Source: Hellea sp. (lineage in GTDB: Bacteria > Pseudomonadota > Alphaproteobacteria > Caulobacterales > Maricaulaceae). Taken from it: a stretch of 64,000 bases of DNA. The stretch spans positions 1-64,000 of the forward strand of contig JAOIVW010000011.1 in NCBI GenBank assembly GCA_028224375.1, given 5' to 3'. Numbering within the stretch: the first letter of the stretch is position 1; each line of letters opens with the position of its first letter. Below the pieces are notes generated by a model. That model saw nothing but the letters and a program-made list of their open reading frames with translations. It was not told the origin of the DNA and ran no database searches. A program made the position numbers and the translations under genes. Positions 17,953 through 26,013 of the stretch are shown here, in pieces.

Positions 17953-18046
17953 CCTCATCCTGAGGAGCGCGTAGCGCGTCTCGAAGGACGTGGGGTAACG
18001 GGCCAATCCTTCGAGTCTCGACGCTTCGCGTCGCCTCAGGATGAGG
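17953..18046. repeat. palindromic repeat of the CCTCATCCTGAGG family
   Basis: The arms CCTCATCCTGAGG (17953-17965) and CCTCAGGATGAGG (18034-18046) bracket inner arms containing GCGTCTCGAAGGA and TCCTTCGAGTCTCGACGC. This is the well-known alphaproteobacterial intergenic palindrome. It lies between the SDR and the second dehydrogenase pair. The same family has invaded a coding region at 23659-23856. Confidence 0.85.
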
Positions 18047-18059
18047 AGAAGTCGTTAGC

Positions 18060-19121
18060 ATGACCTATCCCTTCACAGATGACCACGACATGATCAGGGA
18101 CGCCGCGCGCGGGTTCCTGCAAGCGTGGTATGATGGCGGGAAGGGGCCTGAGCGTATTTATCAATCGGACACCTCTTTTGACCAAGCGGCTTGGACATCC
18201 TTTGCGCAAGAGCTCGGCATGGCGGGTATAGCCATAGACGAGGCCTATGGCGGGGCAGGGATGGGAGATTTGGGCCGCGTGGTCGTGATGGAAGAATTAG
18301 GGGCCAGCCTGTGCGCGATACCGTTTTTGACGACATGCGGGATTGTGACCGACATTATCCAAACGGCAGGCGAGGCGACAGCTAAGAACCGTTACCTAAA
18401 AAAGATAGCGGCAGGAGAGCTAAGCGCGGCTTATTGTGATGGCCATGATGCTGCGGCTAAAGTGGTTAGCCATGTTGTTCATGCTGCCGAGGCGGAGCTA
18501 ATTGTTCTCTCTGGAAGAGGTCAGGGCGGCATTGATTATTTCGCAATCCCCAAGGGGACGTCTGGCCTTAAAATAACACCCGAAAAAACTATGGACCCAA
18601 CACGCAGCTTTGCCTCAGTTGATTGGAGCGATGTTGCGAAAGGAGATTTAATTCCCCTTGGTTATGGCAGTGAAGATCAGCATCAAAAGCTCATTACGCA
18701 ATCTTTCATTGCGCTCGCCGCTGAATGTGTTGGCGGGGCACAAAAATGCCTTGATATGACTTTGGAATATGCGGGGCAGCGCGTTCAATTTGGACGGCCC
18801 ATTGCCAGCTTCCAAGCCATTAAGCATAGATGTGCGGATATGTTTATTCTGATTGAGGCTGCGCGCTCTGCGGTTTATGCGGCGGCCATGGCCGCGCCCG
18901 AAGACAAGACAGAGGCGGCCCTCATTGCTAAAGCCTATGCTGCGGATGCGTTTTTTAAAGTCGCAGGCGACGCGATACAAATGCATGGCGGGATTGGCTT
19001 TACATGGGAATATCCACTTCATTTCTTCTTCAAACGAGCTCGCGCCAATCGCTCTATGTTTGGAAATTCAGAGCGGGATTATGACCGCCTAGCAGGTCAC
19101 ATTTTCGGAGACGCGGCATGA
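18060..19121 (+). CDS. short acyl-CoA dehydrogenase, small subunit of second pair
   Basis: A 353-residue acyl-CoA dehydrogenase. It starts TYPFTDDHDMIRDAARGFL and has a reduced middle domain and an intact C-terminal half (GQRVQFGRPIASFQAIKHRCAD, MHGGIGFTWEYPLHFFFKRA). The next gene overlaps it by four bases and encodes a full-length dehydrogenase, so the two are expected to form a heteromeric FAD enzyme as known for steroid FadE pairs. Acts on a CoA ester of the C/D-ring residue by context. Confidence 0.82.
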   Translation: MTYPFTDDHDMIRDAARGFLQAWYDGGKGPERIYQSDTSFDQAAWTSFAQELGMAGIAIDEAYGGAGMGDLGRVVVMEELGASLCAIPFLTTCGIVTDIIQTAGEATAKNRYLKKIAAGELSAAYCDGHDAAAKVVSHVVHAAEAELIVLSGRGQGGIDYFAIPKGTSGLKITPEKTMDPTRSFASVDWSDVAKGDLIPLGYGSEDQHQKLITQSFIALAAECVGGAQKCLDMTLEYAGQRVQFGRPIASFQAIKHRCADMFILIEAARSAVYAAAMAAPEDKTEAALIAKAYAADAFFKVAGDAIQMHGGIGFTWEYPLHFFFKRARANRSMFGNSERDYDRLAGHIFGDAA

Positions 19122-20290
19122 GTGCTTTGCGCGACGAGTTCTCCCAATGGATGAGCGATAATCTCTGCGGAGACTATGAATGCCTGCGAGGCCGCGCGAC
19201 ACCTGGTGATGAAGATGCTTTCCCGGGCATGCGCCTGAAATGGGAACGCGAAATGGGCGAGGCGGGCTGGATTGGTGTGAGCTGGCCGAAAGAATATGGC
19301 GGGCGCGGCGCGAGCCTTGATGAAATTGTCGGCTTTAACGAAGAATATGCCGCCCATGGCGGGCCGGGACGCGCGGGGCATATTGGCGAAACGCTCTTGG
19401 CCCCGACGATTATCGCCTTTGGGACTGAGGCGCAAAAGGCCAAATACCTTCCGGGTATAAAAGCGGGCACAGAGTTTTGGTGCCAAGGCTATAGCGAACC
19501 CAATGCGGGTTCAGATCTGTCCAATATCAAAACTAAAGCGCGGTTAAAAAACGGACAATGGATTATTGAAGGCCAAAAAATCTGGACGTCTTTGGCAATG
19601 GACTCGGATTATATATTTGTGCTCGCCCGCGCAGAGGAGGGTTCAGCCGGACGGCACGGCCTCGTCTTCCTGCTGGTTAGGCTTGATCAACCCGGCATAG
19701 AGATTCGCCCGATTAAACAGATGAGCGGGACAGCTGAATTTAATGAAGTCTTTTTTGGCGGCGCTGTTTGCGGCGAGGAGGATATCATTGGCGGTGTTGG
19801 TGAGGGCTGGAAAATCGCGATGGCGCTTCTTGGCTTTGAACGCGGCGCATCGACCCTCGGACAGCAAATGACCTTTGCTGATGAATTTCGCCAAATTGTG
19901 GAACTGGCCAAGAAAAACGGCGCCTCCCAAAACCCGCTTATTCGCCAGCGTATTGCCAAAGCTTATGCGGGTCTCAAGATTATGCGGTTTACGGCTTTGC
20001 GTACTCTCGAAGCCGCAGAGACAGGCGAGCTGACAAAAGAGGGCTACATGTCCAAAATTTACTGGGCCAGTTGGCATCGTGATTTGGGCGAACTTGCCAT
20101 GGAGGTGATGGGCGCATCGGCTGAAATATTAGAAGAAGGCGAGTATAACAAAATGCAAAAACTGTTTCTGTTCTCGCGGTCAGATACGATTTACGGCGGG
20201 ACTAATCAGATACAACGCAATATCATTGCTGAACGCGCTTTGGGCATGCCCAAAGAACCGCGCGGCGGCGGAAAAGTCATAAAAGGCTAA
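19118..20290 (+). CDS. acyl-CoA dehydrogenase, large subunit of second pair
   Basis: A 390-residue acyl-CoA dehydrogenase with CQGYSEPNAGSDLSNIKTKA, EGQKIWTS and the terminal IYGGTNQIQRNIIAERALGMP. The canonical catalytic glutamate position is glycine (YGGT), as the paired steroid dehydrogenases often show. ATGA overlap with the small subunit gene implies stoichiometric translation. The SDR gene follows after two bases. Confidence 0.83.
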   Translation: MSALRDEFSQWMSDNLCGDYECLRGRATPGDEDAFPGMRLKWEREMGEAGWIGVSWPKEYGGRGASLDEIVGFNEEYAAHGGPGRAGHIGETLLAPTIIAFGTEAQKAKYLPGIKAGTEFWCQGYSEPNAGSDLSNIKTKARLKNGQWIIEGQKIWTSLAMDSDYIFVLARAEEGSAGRHGLVFLLVRLDQPGIEIRPIKQMSGTAEFNEVFFGGAVCGEEDIIGGVGEGWKIAMALLGFERGASTLGQQMTFADEFRQIVELAKKNGASQNPLIRQRIAKAYAGLKIMRFTALRTLEAAETGELTKEGYMSKIYWASWHRDLGELAMEVMGASAEILEEGEYNKMQKLFLFSRSDTIYGGTNQIQRNIIAERALGMPKEPRGGGKVIKG

Positions 20291-20292
20291 TC

Positions 20293-21081
20293 ATGACGGA
20301 CCTAAAAAACATACCGAATTATGTGCCGGGCCATGGCTTGCTCAAAGGTAAGCGCGTGGTCATTACAGCGGCGGCGGGCACAGGTATTGGCTTTGCGGCA
20401 GCGAAGAAATGCATCGAAGAAGGCGCGCAGGTTTTTATCTCAGATATTCACGAAGGCCGCTTACAAAAGGCACAAGACACGCTTGAGGCTCAGACTGGGC
20501 AGCGCCCCGACTACGCCATCTGTGATGTGACTGTTCAAGACGATGTTGACGGCTTGATAGAGGCCGCAGGAAAATCGCTCGGCGGCATAGATGTCGTTAT
20601 CAACAATGCAGGATTAGGCGGCACGGCCAATCTCGTCGATATGACAGATGAGCAATGGATGGTCGTCATGGACGTCACGCTCAATGGCTGTTTTCGTATC
20701 AACCGCGCCGCCATGCAATTTATGAAACAGCAAGGCGGAGGGGTTATCGTCAATAATGCCTCGGTCCTCGGATGGCGCGCTCAAAAGGGGCAAGCGCATT
20801 ACGCGGCGGCCAAAGCGGGCGTCATGGCGCTGACACGCTGCGCAGGCGTTGAAGGTGCTGAATTTGGCGTTCGCGTCAATGCGGTCGCGCCAAGTCTTGC
20901 GCTGCATCCATTTCTACATAAAGTTACCAGCAAGGAATTACTTGCCGAGCTTGAAGCCAAAGAAGCTTATGGGCGCGGAAGTGAGGTGTGGGAGCAAGCC
21001 AATGTCATGGTCTTCCTTGCCTCGGATTATTCTAGCTATATGACAGGTGAAGTTATTTCGACGAGCAGCCAGCGGGCATAG
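20293..21081 (+). CDS. ipdF: IpdF-like SDR (hydroxy-HIP-CoA dehydrogenase candidate)
   Basis: A 262-residue short-chain dehydrogenase with an unusual cofactor loop, TAAAGTGIGFAAAKKC; VFISDIHEGR with its acidic residue favours NAD(H). The catalytic stretch is NASVLGWRAQKGQAHYAAAKAG. Length and context (directly after paired FadE genes) match IpdF, which oxidises the 5-hydroxyl of HIP-CoA. It ends the tight steroid gene run. Family assignment is secure; the IpdF function is probable. Confidence 0.72.
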   Translation: MTDLKNIPNYVPGHGLLKGKRVVITAAAGTGIGFAAAKKCIEEGAQVFISDIHEGRLQKAQDTLEAQTGQRPDYAICDVTVQDDVDGLIEAAGKSLGGIDVVINNAGLGGTANLVDMTDEQWMVVMDVTLNGCFRINRAAMQFMKQQGGGVIVNNASVLGWRAQKGQAHYAAAKAGVMALTRCAGVEGAEFGVRVNAVAPSLALHPFLHKVTSKELLAELEAKEAYGRGSEVWEQANVMVFLASDYSSYMTGEVISTSSQRA

Positions 21082-21146
21082 GACTCGCCATATCCTCATC
21101 ATTGTGCTAGCTAATAATGGCGCAATGTCTAAAAATGGGGTTTACC

Positions 21147-22316
21147 ATGTCCAAAATTTGTATTCTTTTTATCAGTTTTACTGTGTGGATAGGCTTGGGT
21201 GTCTTTCATCCCGCTTATGGGCAATCCGAACTTGTGACTAAAACTACTGCACAGTCCGAATATTGTTTCATCGGCCCGAACGGGCAAAATGTCTGTGAAC
21301 TCATAACAGATGAATATACGAAAACAGTCGGTGCACTTTCAGAACGCTGCTTAACGGCATCAGATGGTTCTGTATCTTGTGAAAGGATAGATGCACCGCA
21401 GCAACGTTGCCTTGTTACATCTTCAGGACGTGAGATTTGTGAGACTATACAGCCATCCAATACGTCTTCCAGCACATATTCTCCTATGAGTAATGAGAAC
21501 GTGATTTGCTCCGAAACGCCGCAAGGTACAGTTTGCGTCAGCCGAAAGCCGCCAACTGTAACGACATGTGCCAACATACGTTGTGCAAAGGGTAATCGAT
21601 GTGTTGAGACCGCTAAAGGGCCGAAATGCATTGAGGAGCGCCTAAGGCCCCGTCTGACCTGTGCCAATGCACTATGTTTACGGGGGCATCATTGCGTTGA
21701 GCGCGCGGCGGGGCCACAATGTATCCCGATTGAAGACCGAAAATTGACCTGTGCGAATGCACTTTGTTTAGCGGGTAATAAATGTGTTGAATCATCTAGC
21801 GGCCCGCAATGTGTTGCTGATACGCTAAATTCCACCCCATGGGATCAGGCGGTTTGTCCTATGATTTATGATCCGGTCTGTGGTCAAAAAGATCGATTTA
21901 AGCGTACATTCGGCAATCAGTGTGAGGCTGATGCTGCGGGTTATTCTGTTATTTCCAAAGGTCAATGTAGTTTTGCCCGTCCGTCTTCTGACCGACCAAA
22001 AATTTGCTCTACTCAATATGCGCCTGTATGCGCCGAAAAACAGGTGCAATGTGTCAAAGCGCCTTGTCCCGCACAAAAACTGACTTACGGTAATGAATGT
22101 GCCGCAGAGAGTGATGGTTTTACAGTTCTTCATCAAGGTGCTTGCTCCATGCCTCCTCCTATGCCTCATGCGCCATCAGACGATTCGTGGGCAACTTGCC
22201 CGACTGATTATAGGCCCGTTTGCGCTCAGAAGGGATTTGACCGAAAAACTTTTGGGAATCGCTGTGAGGCGAGTGTGAGTAGTTTCTCTGTAATTTATCA
22301 GGGTGAATGCCAATAG
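21147..22316 (+). CDS. secreted cysteine-rich protein with three Kazal-like domains
   Basis: A 389-residue exported protein. From ATG 21147 (after GGGG) it begins with a signal peptide, MSKICILFISFTVWIGL, with cleavage expected after AYG. A cysteine-rich stretch follows, then three follistatin/EGF-like repeats with the pattern TCAN-x2-C-x-x-GxxCVE-x5-GPxC (about residues 150-240). Three Kazal-type inhibitor modules come last (about 245, 295 and 345 to the end; CPxxYxPVCxxK, TFGNxCEA, GxC). Kazal modules bind serine proteases. It sits between the IpdF-like and MaoC genes on the same strand, but a role in steroid breakdown is not evident; surface protection against proteases is inference. Confidence 0.78.
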   Translation: MSKICILFISFTVWIGLGVFHPAYGQSELVTKTTAQSEYCFIGPNGQNVCELITDEYTKTVGALSERCLTASDGSVSCERIDAPQQRCLVTSSGREICETIQPSNTSSSTYSPMSNENVICSETPQGTVCVSRKPPTVTTCANIRCAKGNRCVETAKGPKCIEERLRPRLTCANALCLRGHHCVERAAGPQCIPIEDRKLTCANALCLAGNKCVESSSGPQCVADTLNSTPWDQAVCPMIYDPVCGQKDRFKRTFGNQCEADAAGYSVISKGQCSFARPSSDRPKICSTQYAPVCAEKQVQCVKAPCPAQKLTYGNECAAESDGFTVLHQGACSMPPPMPHAPSDDSWATCPTDYRPVCAQKGFDRKTFGNRCEASVSSFSVIYQGECQ

Positions 22317-22382
22317 TCCCTTTTCTTCTTGGATAATGGGTTGTGGCTGTTAATATGAAGCTATGAAACGAGGAGGCTTCAC

Positions 22383-22841
22383 ATGACACTCACGGTAATC
22401 GACGCACCAAGCGACCTGCTTGGCAAAGAGGGTCTTAAAATCGGGCCCAGCGATTGGATGCAAATTAGCCAAGAGCGTATCAATACATTTGCGGATGCGA
22501 CGGGCGATCATCAATGGATACATATTGATGAGGAGAAGGCCAAACACGGCCCTTTCGGAACAACCATTGCCCATGGCTATTTGACACTATCTCTGGCCGC
22601 CAAACTTATGCCCGAAATTCTCGAAATAAAAGGCGTGAAGATGGGCATTAATTACGGCACGGATAAAGTGCGTTTTCTCAATCCGGTCAAATCCGGATCT
22701 AAGTTGCGTGGTCATGGTGAGTTTTTAGACATCAAAGAAGTGCCCGGCGGTTATCAATCAACTCTGCGCGTAACTATTGAAATTGAAGGCGAAGAGAAAC
22801 CTGCCTGCGTAGTCGATTCAATCAGCCGTTATTATACTTAG
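22383..22841 (+). CDS. MaoC-like hot-dog enoyl-CoA hydratase
   Basis: A 152-residue MaoC-family protein with the hydratase-2 motif FADATGDHQWIHIDEEKA, providing Asp and His, and FGTTIAHGYLTLSL. It would hydrate an enoyl-CoA in the R configuration. A strong GAGGAGG lies upstream, and the ketosteroid isomerase gene follows after nine bases, which ties it to steroid metabolism. The exact substrate cannot be told from sequence. Confidence 0.82.
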   Translation: MTLTVIDAPSDLLGKEGLKIGPSDWMQISQERINTFADATGDHQWIHIDEEKAKHGPFGTTIAHGYLTLSLAAKLMPEILEIKGVKMGINYGTDKVRFLNPVKSGSKLRGHGEFLDIKEVPGGYQSTLRVTIEIEGEEKPACVVDSISRYYT

Positions 22842-22850
22842 GAGCCTTTT

Positions 22851-23261
22851 ATGTCACAACATATGCAAGACGCGGTGGAAGCCTATATCCGCCTTTTCAA
22901 TGCTCAAGATGCTGACGGGATTGCAGAGCTTTATGCCGAAACGGCCACTGTTACCGATCCTGTCGGGACGCCGCCAAAAGAAGGCAAAGCTGCAATCAAG
23001 ACTTTCTACGAGCTCGCCGTTAAGAACGGGGCCAAGTTGGAGCTTGTCGGGCCCACGCGCATTGCGGGAAACTCTGCAGCTTTTCCTTTTCGCTGCACAG
23101 TCGGCGGCATGACCCATGTCGATAGTGACGTCGCCGTAGAGGTCGAATTACCCAAGGGCGCTATGACCATCGACATCATTGACACATTTGTCTTTGATGA
23201 CGACGGCAAAGTCACCGAGATGAAGGCCTATTGGGGGCCGAGCAATATTACTCAAACCTAG
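22851..23261 (+). CDS. ksi: steroid Delta5-3-ketoisomerase
   Basis: A 136-residue NTF2-fold protein closely matching Delta5-3-ketosteroid isomerase. The catalytic residues of the Comamonas enzyme align as Tyr12 (EAYIRLFN), Asp36 (TDPVGTPP) and Asp111 (IDIIDTFVF). It moves the double bond from C5-C6 to C4-C5 after 3-hydroxysteroid oxidation. It shares a transcript with the MaoC gene and gives the clearest single-gene evidence that this cluster handles steroids rather than other polycyclic substrates. The downstream 283 bases to 23544 show no gene. Confidence 0.88.
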   Translation: MSQHMQDAVEAYIRLFNAQDADGIAELYAETATVTDPVGTPPKEGKAAIKTFYELAVKNGAKLELVGPTRIAGNSAAFPFRCTVGGMTHVDSDVAVEVELPKGAMTIDIIDTFVFDDDGKVTEMKAYWGPSNITQT

Positions 23262-23544
23262 GACTTATTACGCGCGACGCTCTGATTATTTCCACCGCCC
23301 GACGCCGATTGGCAAAGCTTATCGGGGAGCCTTTAATTAAACGGAAGCGCCTGTTCTGGCCAGGCATGCTATAGGTCATGCGGTCTCTCTCGCGGGGGTT
23401 GAACGCTCAGGGACGGGGTCTGTCTTTAGGCTTACTATCGCGCAGATATTGCCCGCACGTAAAGTATGGGGCACCTGTCCAGGCGTCATTGTTGACCGCC
23501 GCAGGATAGCGTCGGCCTTGTGAGTGCAGGACTGCATGATGGGT

Positions 23545-24594
23545 CTAATTTGCGGCTTCATGATTATCATCCTGTTCGAGCGTGCTGGCTTTTAAAACCG
23601 CAGGGGGTGGGGTTGGCATTATTTCGTCTTGAGGGACGTCATCTTGCGAAACATCACGGTCCTTCGAGACGGGCGCGTTCGCGCCCTCCTCAGGATGAGG
23701 GGTGAGCGCAGGCGCTTTGGCGCCCTCCTCAGGTTGAGGCGTGGGTGGGGGCGCAGGCGCTTTAGCTTTCTCCTCATGCTGAGGGGAGGGTGTGGGCGCA
23801 GGCGTCTTAGCTTTTGCCTCATCCTGAGGAGCCGCGGTAGCGGCGTCTCGAAGGACATCTTCATCCACCACATCTTCAACGCTCTCCTCACCCCAACGCC
23901 CTAGAGTCCGCACCCGCAACCACCGCTCATAATCCCAGAGCTCCGCCGCTTCAAATTCAGCGGGCCAGACCATAATAGGCGCGTTTGCACCGGTCAGATA
24001 TTTCGTCGGCAAGGCCTCGTAATGGTAGTTCTCCATGTAAAAAGGCGTCGTCCACATGACGTCAGGGTCACGCGGGCCGCAGAGCCTCGGGAAGGGCGGC
24101 AACCGAAACCAGCCATCTGAATCCAATTTGCAAGGGTCAAGAAAGGTCCCGCTCGGCGCGCAAGCTTTGGCGCATTTCTGCGCATGTGCTTTCTGCCGCA
24201 ATTCTTCGGCCATAACCTCAGGCGTCTTGCGCCAAGCGGATTTTTTGGGCTCTGTAGGAGGGGTTCGCTCCATTGTCTCGCGCCGCGCCGCACACCGCGC
24301 CATAGCCTTAACCCAGCGTTTTAAAGCCTTCGGCCCGCCCAATTCCTTAAGCACCAAACGCCGCCAATATTTATGCCCGAGCATGCGCAGCTTGAGCGCC
24401 TGCTGATGGTTCGCCAAATCAGCCTTGCAAAACTCCCGCACAGCTCCGCGAACGGCACGCCCCGCCTTAAACGCGGCCCCCTGCAAACCACGATCCAGCA
24501 TCGCCATCATCGTCAAGCAAAGATGCTGCACATGCGCCGCCAAAGGCGCGGTGTCTGTAAGGTTATGAGTGAGGATGTTCGGGCAAGTTTTCAT
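23545..24594 (-). CDS. hypothetical protein with repeat-derived Pro/Ala/Glu tail
   Basis: A 349-residue protein of unknown function. The N-terminal 240 residues are basic and aromatic-rich, with a helical start (LAAHVQHLCLTMMAML), RMLGHKYWRRLVLKELGGP and several Trp-containing motifs (FPRLCGPRDPDVMW). They end in ELWDYERWLRVRTLGRWG. The tail from about residue 255 is a low-complexity PAPTP/EEKAKAP repeat. That tail is encoded by four copies of the intergenic palindrome family, so it is probably an acquired extension. No transmembrane segment is seen. Confidence 0.6.
   Translation of the reverse strand: MKTCPNILTHNLTDTAPLAAHVQHLCLTMMAMLDRGLQGAAFKAGRAVRGAVREFCKADLANHQQALKLRMLGHKYWRRLVLKELGGPKALKRWVKAMARCAARRETMERTPPTEPKKSAWRKTPEVMAEELRQKAHAQKCAKACAPSGTFLDPCKLDSDGWFRLPPFPRLCGPRDPDVMWTTPFYMENYHYEALPTKYLTGANAPIMVWPAEFEAAELWDYERWLRVRTLGRWGEESVEDVVDEDVLRDAATAAPQDEAKAKTPAPTPSPQHEEKAKAPAPPPTPQPEEGAKAPALTPHPEEGANAPVSKDRDVSQDDVPQDEIMPTPPPAVLKASTLEQDDNHEAAN
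23659..23856. repeat. four palindromic repeat cores embedded in a coding sequence
   Basis: CCTCAGGATGAGG (23688-23700), CCTCAGGTTGAGG (23727-23739), CCTCATGCTGAGG (23772-23784) and CCTCATCCTGAGG (23817-23829) occur 39-45 bases apart. They are flanked by GTCCTTCGAGAC at 23660 and GTCTCGAAGGAC at 23845. The outer arms match the intergenic repeat at 17953-18046. Spacings in multiples of three keep the host reading frame open. Confidence 0.8.
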
Positions 24595-24701
24595 TCTCGG
24601 AATATAACTCGGTTTGACGGAGCGAGGATGAGATAAATGTGAGGTGAGGGATTACAATGGGTTAGGCGTGGTTTGGGTTAGGATTGCGCCGAAATAAACC
24701 C

Positions 24702-24850
24702 GTCATTCCGCTCCTGTGTTTGGCTTGCCAAACACTAGGACGAAGTCGTGGCGGAACCCATGCCTAAATATCGCGCCTAAATACAATTTGTCGATAGGCT
24801 AAACATCAAGGCATGGGTTCCGCCAGCGCTTCGCGCAGAGACGGAATGAC
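24702..24850. repeat. intergenic inverted repeat at the island border
   Basis: Outer arms GTCATTCCG (24702-24710) and CGGAATGAC (24842-24850) and a perfect 16-base inner inverted repeat (24750-24765 against 24809-24824) describe another alphaproteobacterial palindrome family. It lies in the 500-base gap between the repeat-tailed protein and the AT-rich HTH island. The remainder of the gap holds the promoter elements listed separately. Confidence 0.8.
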
Positions 24851-24979
24851 AGGAGTGGAGTTGGGTGAGGATTGCGGCTTGGGGTGTGAAGTGGACGTCA
24901 GAGATTTGTGAATTTTAGGGTGAAGATCAACTTGAATCCTATTTTTTAGAGTTGACCGCAACGCTTAAAGAGAGGTTTT

Positions 24980-24994
24980 GTTCTGCTAAAGTTC
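24980..24994. promoter_or_regulatory. LexA-like box upstream of the HTH-CHAT operon
   Basis: GTTCTGCTAAAGTTC matches the alphaproteobacterial LexA consensus GTTC-N7-GTTC exactly. It lies 30 bases upstream of the -35 element of the operon promoter, which is not the ideal place for repression. A DnaA-box-like TGTGGATAA follows at 25001. At equal base composition about two such matches are expected by chance in 64 kb, so this is a candidate only. Confidence 0.35.
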
Positions 24995-25023
24995 TTTTTC
25001 TGTGGATAAGTCTGCATTTTTGA

Positions 25024-25076
25024 TTGACATAACTTGCAACATTTACATTATTAATTGCAGGGTGAATCATAACCCT
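25024..25076 (+). promoter_or_regulatory. promoter and operator candidate for the HTH-CHAT operon
   Basis: TTGACA (25024-25029) and ATTATT (25047-25052) are separated by 17 bases, giving a near-consensus housekeeping promoter. Just downstream, AGGGT-N8-ACCCT (25059-25076) is an inverted repeat around the expected transcription start, a plausible operator for one of the HTH proteins encoded by the operon. The first ATG is at 25095. Confidence 0.55.
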
Positions 25077-25094
25077 TAACAAGGCGGACTCTAT

Positions 25095-25409
25095 ATGTCT
25101 GAAAACACTGACTTTTATTTAAAGATGATAATGCAGTTGATAGCTCGGCAAACTTTTTCTGCAAAAGATGTTGCAGACCATGTTTGCCCAACAAAAAAAT
25201 CTGCAAAAAGCATAAAAGCGTACAACCTGTGCGACGGTACTAAGTCTCAAACCGAGATTGGTAAAATCTGTGGAATAGATAAAGCAAATTGCCGAAAAAT
25301 GATAAAAAGGTGGGAATTAGAGGGGCTTATCCTCAGAGTGCCGCATGGACAAGAGCTTCATCCTCTTCATATATTTCCAATTTCTGAAAAATTGCTACCT
25401 AAAGGATAA
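25095..25409 (+). CDS. small winged-HTH protein, first gene of HTH-CHAT operon
   Basis: A 104-residue protein. After a helical start it contains KAYNLCDGTKSQTEIGKICG followed by KANCRKMIKRWELEGLILRV, the pattern of a winged helix (helix-turn-helix plus wing) as in MarR/ArsR-type regulators. It opens an operon of very small HTH genes in AT-rich DNA. It could be the autoregulator acting on the inverted repeat in its own promoter. Not assigned to a named family. Confidence 0.7.
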   Translation: MSENTDFYLKMIMQLIARQTFSAKDVADHVCPTKKSAKSIKAYNLCDGTKSQTEIGKICGIDKANCRKMIKRWELEGLILRVPHGQELHPLHIFPISEKLLPKG

Positions 25410-25416
25410 AGTTAGT

Positions 25417-25638
25417 ATGAGCGACGAGTTACTGCAAAAATTGTTAGATAAGACTGACGCACTTATCAAGTTGCAAGCAGCAAATGCTGTTAAGGATCTA
25501 GACGCACAAAAAGACAAGATAAAGTTTTTGGCTAATTGTGGGATGAGGCCAGTTGATATTGCTGAAGCATTAGGGACATCCGCAAACACTGTGAATGTTT
25601 CTTTAGCTAGAATTAGGAAAGGAAAGTCCAAACCATGA
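25417..25638 (+). CDS. small HTH protein, sigma-region-4-like
   Basis: A 73-residue protein from ATG 25417 (the open frame extends upstream, but that would overlap the previous gene). LANCGMRPVDIAEALGTSAN followed by TVNVSLARIRKGK is a helix-turn-helix like that of sigma-70 region 4 or transposase HTHs. It differs from the next five proteins in lacking the MFP motif but has the same layout: a helical N-terminus, one HTH and a basic tail. Overlaps the next gene by four bases. Confidence 0.7.
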   Translation: MSDELLQKLLDKTDALIKLQAANAVKDLDAQKDKIKFLANCGMRPVDIAEALGTSANTVNVSLARIRKGKSKP

Positions 25639-25817
25639 AGAAAATTGATAACCCTGATACTGAGTTGCTGACTCATATACGTAGTCTTTTAATTCTAGAC
25701 CTTGTAAAAAAAGGTATCAAACAATCCCAAATCGCAAGCGCATTAGATATGGATGGTGGCACTGTTTCTCGGATGTTTTCTAAGGGCCTTTTGAAAGATG
25801 TCTCGAAAGGTAACTGA
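25635..25817 (+). CDS. tiny HTH paralogue 1 (60 residues)
   Basis: First clear member of a five-gene paralogous set. The core is LLILDLVKKGIKQSQIASAL then GGTVSRMFSKG, that is one helix, one HTH and a short basic tail. The start codon overlaps the preceding stop (ATGA), indicating translational coupling. No other domain is present, so it is a minimal DNA-binding or protein-binding module. Confidence 0.72.
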   Translation: MKKIDNPDTELLTHIRSLLILDLVKKGIKQSQIASALDMDGGTVSRMFSKGLLKDVSKGN

Positions 25818-25818
25818 G

Positions 25819-26013
25819 ATGGAAAAAAAACCAAACGCAGATATGTCTGATATAGAATTGCTAAAAAGGTTGGCGATACTCGACCTTGTTATGAAAGGCG
25901 TAAGTCAAGGAGACATAGCCGATATTCTTGGCGTGTCGAATGCGACTATAAGTCAGATGTTTCCCAAAGGAGTTTTAAAAAAGTACCGAGGTAAAGGAAA
26001 AGCTGATGGATGA
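25819..26013 (+). CDS. tiny HTH paralogue 2 (64 residues)
   Basis: Start taken at ATG 25819, one base after the previous stop. Core RLAILDLVMKGVSQGDIADI then ATISQMFPKG shares the paralogue pattern, with a basic KKYRGKGK tail. The sequence differs from its neighbours in most recognition-helix positions, so each paralogue may read a different DNA or protein target. It overlaps the next gene by eight bases. Confidence 0.72.
   Translation: MEKKPNADMSDIELLKRLAILDLVMKGVSQGDIADILGVSNATISQMFPKGVLKKYRGKGKADG

Noticed and set aside
23262-23570. Possible remnant gene after the ketosteroid isomerase
   Set aside because: Short frames in several phases show no family resemblance; reading a pseudogene here would be speculation.
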